Assembly: GCF_000250875.1 (NCBI RefSeq)
Contig: NZ_JH604967.1
Span: 18,448-34,764 of the forward strand
Origin: Sutterella parvirubra YIT 11816
GTDB lineage: Bacteria; Pseudomonadota; Gammaproteobacteria; Burkholderiales; Burkholderiaceae_F
DNA length: 16,317 nucleotides
Reading direction: 5' to 3'
Below are positions 13,676 to 16,317 of the stretch, piece by piece (the stretch's first letter is position 1; each line of letters begins with the position of its first letter). The position numbers were made by a program, and so were the translations under genes. A model generated the notes under the pieces. It did no database searches, was not told the origin of the DNA, and saw only the letters and a list, made by a program, of their open reading frames with translations.

Positions 13676-15169
13676 ATGCTCGGCATGCACATGGGGCGCG
13701 TTGCGGCTCCGAACCGTAGGGAAGAAGAGGGCGGCCGCCGCAGGGATACCTGCGACTGGCTCCAACGCATCAACCGCGCGTGCGTCGCGGCGAACACGGA
13801 AGCGGGACTGCTCAGCCCGGCTTTGGCCGGAAAGATCGTTGCGGCTCTGGACGCCATGAAGGCGGAGGCCGAACCGCCGGGCGCCGTGCGTCCGGAGCTC
13901 TACATCACGTTTGAGCCCGAGATGCTGAAGCGCGCCGGCATGGAGGCAAGCGTCCTCCACGTGGGGCGCTCAAGCCAGGACATTTTGGCGACCGCCAACG
14001 CGGGCCTCAACATGGACCGGCTCGTACGCATCCATGAGGCGCTCCTGGAAGTCGACGAGGCGCTCCTCGGCGCGGCGGTGCGCGAGCGCGGCGCGGTCGT
14101 GCCCGCCTACACGAACGGCGTGCAGGCTCAGCCCACGCTCTACGCGCACTACCTTTTGGCGCAGCACCAGGTTTTCGGCCGGGACATGACGCGCGTGCTG
14201 GAGTGCCTCAACCGGTTCGACGTCTGCCCGATGGGTTCGGGCGTTCTGAACGGTACGGGCTGGCCCCTGCCGGTCGAGCGTTTGGCGGAACTTTTGGGGT
14301 TTGCACGCGCTCAGACGAACGCCTTCGACGTGGGTCAGTGTTCGGGGAACGATCTGCCTCTTGAAATCGCGCAGATCGTCACGAGCGCGATGCTTCACGT
14401 CAACGCCTTCATCGCGGATTTCATGATGCAGTACGCGCAGCCGCGTCCCTGGATCCGGTTGGACGACGCGAACGGCGTCTACCGATCGAGCGCGATGCCG
14501 CAGAAGAGAAACCCCGGCCTCGTCAACGACTGCCGCCGCGACGCGGGTCTCGTGATCGGCGGGGCGCAGGGGGTGCTCATGCGGATGCAGAACCTTACGC
14601 TCGGGATGGCCGACGTGCGCGACGTCCGGGTGATGGAGGCGTTGGCGGACGACGCCTGCGTGACGCTGCGGACCTTCGCAGGGATCGTGCGGAGTCTTCG
14701 CGTCGACCGTGAGCGCGCCCTGGAGGAGCTCAATTCGGATTGGACCTGTACGCAGGAGCTCGCCGACCGGATGGTGCGCTTGGGCGGGATGGACTTCCGC
14801 AGCGCCCACAAGTTCGCGAGCCATCTGGTCACCCGAGCACGTGCGGAGGGCTGGCCCCCCGCCGACTTCACCTACGGGCTCGCCTCCCGGATTTGGGACG
14901 AGTGGGCCGCATCCGGCGAGACGCCGACGGCGGTGCCTCAGGCGTTCCCGCTCGACGAAGCCTCCTTCCTCGGTGCGCTCGACCCCGTCGGGATTCTCGA
15001 GGCGCGCGCGACGACGGGAAGCGCCAACCCGAAGATGGTTGACGATGCTTTGACGGCGGCGCGATACGCTCACGGGTCCGCGCGGGACCGGATCCGTCCC
15101 TACGTCGAGCGTTGGGACGCGGCGGACGCGAAGATCGAAGCCGCCATCCGGGAGGCGTTGGCCCGCTGA
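13676..15169 (+). CDS. Argininosuccinate lyase-like enzyme (fumarase/aspartase superfamily)
   Basis: This 497-residue protein belongs to the superfamily whose members eliminate fumarate from substrates such as argininosuccinate, adenylosuccinate or aspartate. The three conserved regions are present in order: HVGRSSQDILATANAGL (95-111), TNGVQAQPTLYAHYLL (146-161) with GSGVLNGTGWPL (187-198), and the signature RSSAMPQKRNPG (270-281) with the catalytic serine loop. The C-terminal ELADRMVRLGGMDFRSAHKFASHLV matches argininosuccinate lyase. The first region reads GRSSQD where true argininosuccinate lyase has GRSRND, and no arginine genes are nearby, so another substrate is likely; EDDS lyase is a known precedent. 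The start is slightly uncertain: ATG 13676 follows a GGAAGAGGAG purine run closely, and ATG 13685 is also possible. A cytoplasmic homotetramer is expected. Confidence 0.87.
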   Translation: MLGMHMGRVAAPNRREEEGGRRRDTCDWLQRINRACVAANTEAGLLSPALAGKIVAALDAMKAEAEPPGAVRPELYITFEPEMLKRAGMEASVLHVGRSSQDILATANAGLNMDRLVRIHEALLEVDEALLGAAVRERGAVVPAYTNGVQAQPTLYAHYLLAQHQVFGRDMTRVLECLNRFDVCPMGSGVLNGTGWPLPVERLAELLGFARAQTNAFDVGQCSGNDLPLEIAQIVTSAMLHVNAFIADFMMQYAQPRPWIRLDDANGVYRSSAMPQKRNPGLVNDCRRDAGLVIGGAQGVLMRMQNLTLGMADVRDVRVMEALADDACVTLRTFAGIVRSLRVDRERALEELNSDWTCTQELADRMVRLGGMDFRSAHKFASHLVTRARAEGWPPADFTYGLASRIWDEWAASGETPTAVPQAFPLDEASFLGALDPVGILEARATTGSANPKMVDDALTAARYAHGSARDRIRPYVERWDAADAKIEAAIREALAR

Positions 15170-15222
15170 GGCCCGCATCCCGCCCAAAAATGCGGGCCGA
15201 CGCCGGATCTTCGGTGTCCGGC
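15170..15222 (+). promoter_or_regulatory. Two stem-loops between lyase and MFS genes
   Basis: GGCCCGCAT (15170-15178) and ATGCGGGCC (15190-15198) form a perfect 9-bp stem starting directly after the lyase stop. GCCGGA (15202-15207) and TCCGGC (15217-15222) form a second stem capped by a stable C-TTCG-G loop. No T-run follows, so read-through into the next gene is plausible. They probably act as an mRNA-stability or partial-termination element. Confidence 0.55.
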
Positions 15223-15253
15223 CCGCCCACTCACCACGACAACGGAAGTCTCC

Positions 15254-16317
15254 ATGAACCTCACTCAAAAGCGCTGGTTCCTCCTCGGGGTCGCCTGCCT
15301 TATCAACCTCTTCGCCGGATCGATCTATGCCTGGTCCGTCTTCGCCGCGCCGCTCGCGGAGCGCTTGGCCGACATCACGGGCGCTCCGGTGACGCCGGGC
15401 GACCTCGCGGTCGCCTTCAGCCTTGCGAACGGCCTCGCCCCGATCCCGATGATCTTCGGGGGTGCGGTGAACGACCGCTTCGGGCCGCGCTTCGTGATTC
15501 CGGCGGGCGGGCTTTTGATGGGCGCGGGACTCTGGTTCTCCGGGCACGCCGGGAGCGTCTTGGAGCTGGTCCTCACCTACGGGCTTTTCTTCGGACTGGG
15601 GCTCGGTCTCGTCTACGGTGCGGCGGTCAACACGACGATGAAGTTCTTCCCGGACCGCCGCAGGCTCGTGGGCGGTCTCACGACGGGCGCCTACGGGATC
15701 AGTTCGGTGCTCCTTCCGCCCGTCGCCGCCCATTGGATCGCGGCCTGCGGCATCACGTCCGCACTGGAACTGGTCGGAACGGCGGTGGGTGCGGTCATCG
15801 TCGCGGGCGGGCTGCTGCTTCGGGCGTGTCCTCCGGACTTCCGGCCCGAGGGTTTCGTTCCGGCGCAGACGCCGGGCATCGCCGCAGGCGCGCAGCGCGA
15901 CTGGCGCGGGATGCTCCGCTCGCGGGAATTCCTGCCGATGCTCCTTCTTCTCACCTGCGGCGCGACCGCCGGCATGATGGTGATCTCGCAGGGGTTCACG
16001 ATCGCGAAGACCCAAATGGGTTTGGACGTCGCGGCCGCCTCGATGGCGGTCTCCTTCGTCGCGCTCGCCAACACCTTCGGGCGGCTCTCGGCCGGGGCGG
16101 CCTCGGACTACTTGGGGCGCGTGAGGACGTTGGGGTTGGGACTCGCGGTCGCGATCGCAGGGCTTGGAATGCTCTCACTCGCTGGTCCCGATGCCGCGGC
16201 GCTCTTCTACCTGGGGCTCCTCTCCTTGGGTTTCTCCTTCGGGTGCTTCATGGGGGTCTATCCCGGATTCACGGCCCAGGTCTTCGGGTCGCGGAACAAC
16301 AGCGTCAACTTCGGGAT
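15254..16317 (+). CDS. MFS transporter, OFA (oxalate/formate antiporter) type, 3' end outside window
   Basis: 354 codons are visible from ATG 15254 before the right edge, with no stop. The N-terminus QKRWFLLGVACLINLFAGS followed by IYAWSVF is characteristic of the OFA subfamily of the major facilitator superfamily, related to OxlT of Oxalobacter. MFS motif A appears as NDRFGPR in the first half and SDYLGR in the second. About ten transmembrane helices can be seen. The FGSRNNSVNFGI sequence near the edge matches the conserved C-terminal-half signature of OFA carriers. GGAAG lies about 6 nt upstream of the ATG. It is the last visible gene of the operon and would move a small organic anion across the inner membrane. 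The substrate is unknown; oxalate should not be assumed. Confidence 0.87.
   Translation, partial: MNLTQKRWFLLGVACLINLFAGSIYAWSVFAAPLAERLADITGAPVTPGDLAVAFSLANGLAPIPMIFGGAVNDRFGPRFVIPAGGLLMGAGLWFSGHAGSVLELVLTYGLFFGLGLGLVYGAAVNTTMKFFPDRRRLVGGLTTGAYGISSVLLPPVAAHWIAACGITSALELVGTAVGAVIVAGGLLLRACPPDFRPEGFVPAQTPGIAAGAQRDWRGMLRSREFLPMLLLLTCGATAGMMVISQGFTIAKTQMGLDVAAASMAVSFVALANTFGRLSAGAASDYLGRVRTLGLGLAVAIAGLGMLSLAGPDAAALFYLGLLSLGFSFGCFMGVYPGFTAQVFGSRNNSVNFG

Noticed and set aside
12223..13857. 544-codon open frame on the minus strand
   Set aside because: Mirror frame of the porin; no domain recognisable and it conflicts with a signal peptide and porin motifs on the plus strand.
13970..16015. 681-codon open frame on the minus strand
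   Set aside because: It lies opposite the lyase and MFS genes, whose motifs are unmistakable. Its own product is Arg/Glu/His-rich and low in complexity, typical of a mirror frame in high-GC DNA.
1..16317. CRISPR arrays, insertion sequences, prophage genes or tRNA genes
   Set aside because: No regularly spaced direct repeats, transposase motifs, phage structural genes or cloverleaf sequences were seen.

Overview
The window is high-GC DNA with dense gene packing from a Gram-negative bacterium. A porin of the Burkholderiales/Neisseria trimeric type, the RsmI-like methyltransferase–maf–yceD neighbourhood and the general protein style point to a betaproteobacterium. The anaerobic C4-dicarboxylate carrier (DcuC type) and the oxalate/formate-type MFS carrier would suit a gut-associated Sutterellaceae member. 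That family assignment is inference from gene content, not a database match.

Left part (1-4108). The minus strand carries the first ~847 codons of a secreted bacterial alpha-2-macroglobulin (protease trap), which runs off the left edge. A ~420-bp non-coding stretch follows, with a degenerate 12-bp tandem repeat and a perfect 8-bp-stem palindrome. It leads into a plus-strand RecG-like/Schlafen-AlbA_2-type protein that has its GHKL ATPase and winged-helix parts but lacks the usual N-terminal AlbA_2 domain.

Middle part (4129-8300). Three minus-strand genes are packed with 12-21 nt gaps, in transcription order: maf/yceF (nucleotide pyrophosphatase), an RsmI-like tetrapyrrole-methylase-fold methyltransferase with a lysine-rich tail, and a single-pass membrane protein with a Pro/Gln linker and a C-terminal domain carrying a PD-(D/E)XK-like nuclease motif. 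yceD (DUF177) is divergent from maf. The 369-bp gap between them holds a good sigma70-type promoter, three hairpins and a terminator-like structure, so it may encode a small RNA or an attenuated leader. yceD ends at a terminator and is not followed by rpmF, its usual partner. An orphan zinc-ribbon protein lies beyond it on the minus strand.

Right part (8371-16317). A minus-strand LysR regulator diverges from a plus-strand five-gene cluster: DcuC-type carrier, amidohydrolase, outer-membrane porin, argininosuccinate-lyase-like enzyme of the fumarase/aspartase superfamily, and an OFA-type MFS carrier (cut by the right edge). The regulator-operon gap contains two GCAAC-N14/15-GTTGC dyads, one inside a larger nested inverted repeat. 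Pairs of stem-loops lie on both sides of the lyase gene.

Taken together, the right part looks like a regulated uptake-and-breakdown locus. The porin would carry a small anionic compound across the outer membrane and one or both carriers across the inner membrane. The amidohydrolase would open an amide or ring. The lyase would eliminate fumarate from an N-substituted aspartate-type intermediate, and DcuC would exchange fumarate/succinate. The substrate cannot be read from the sequence.
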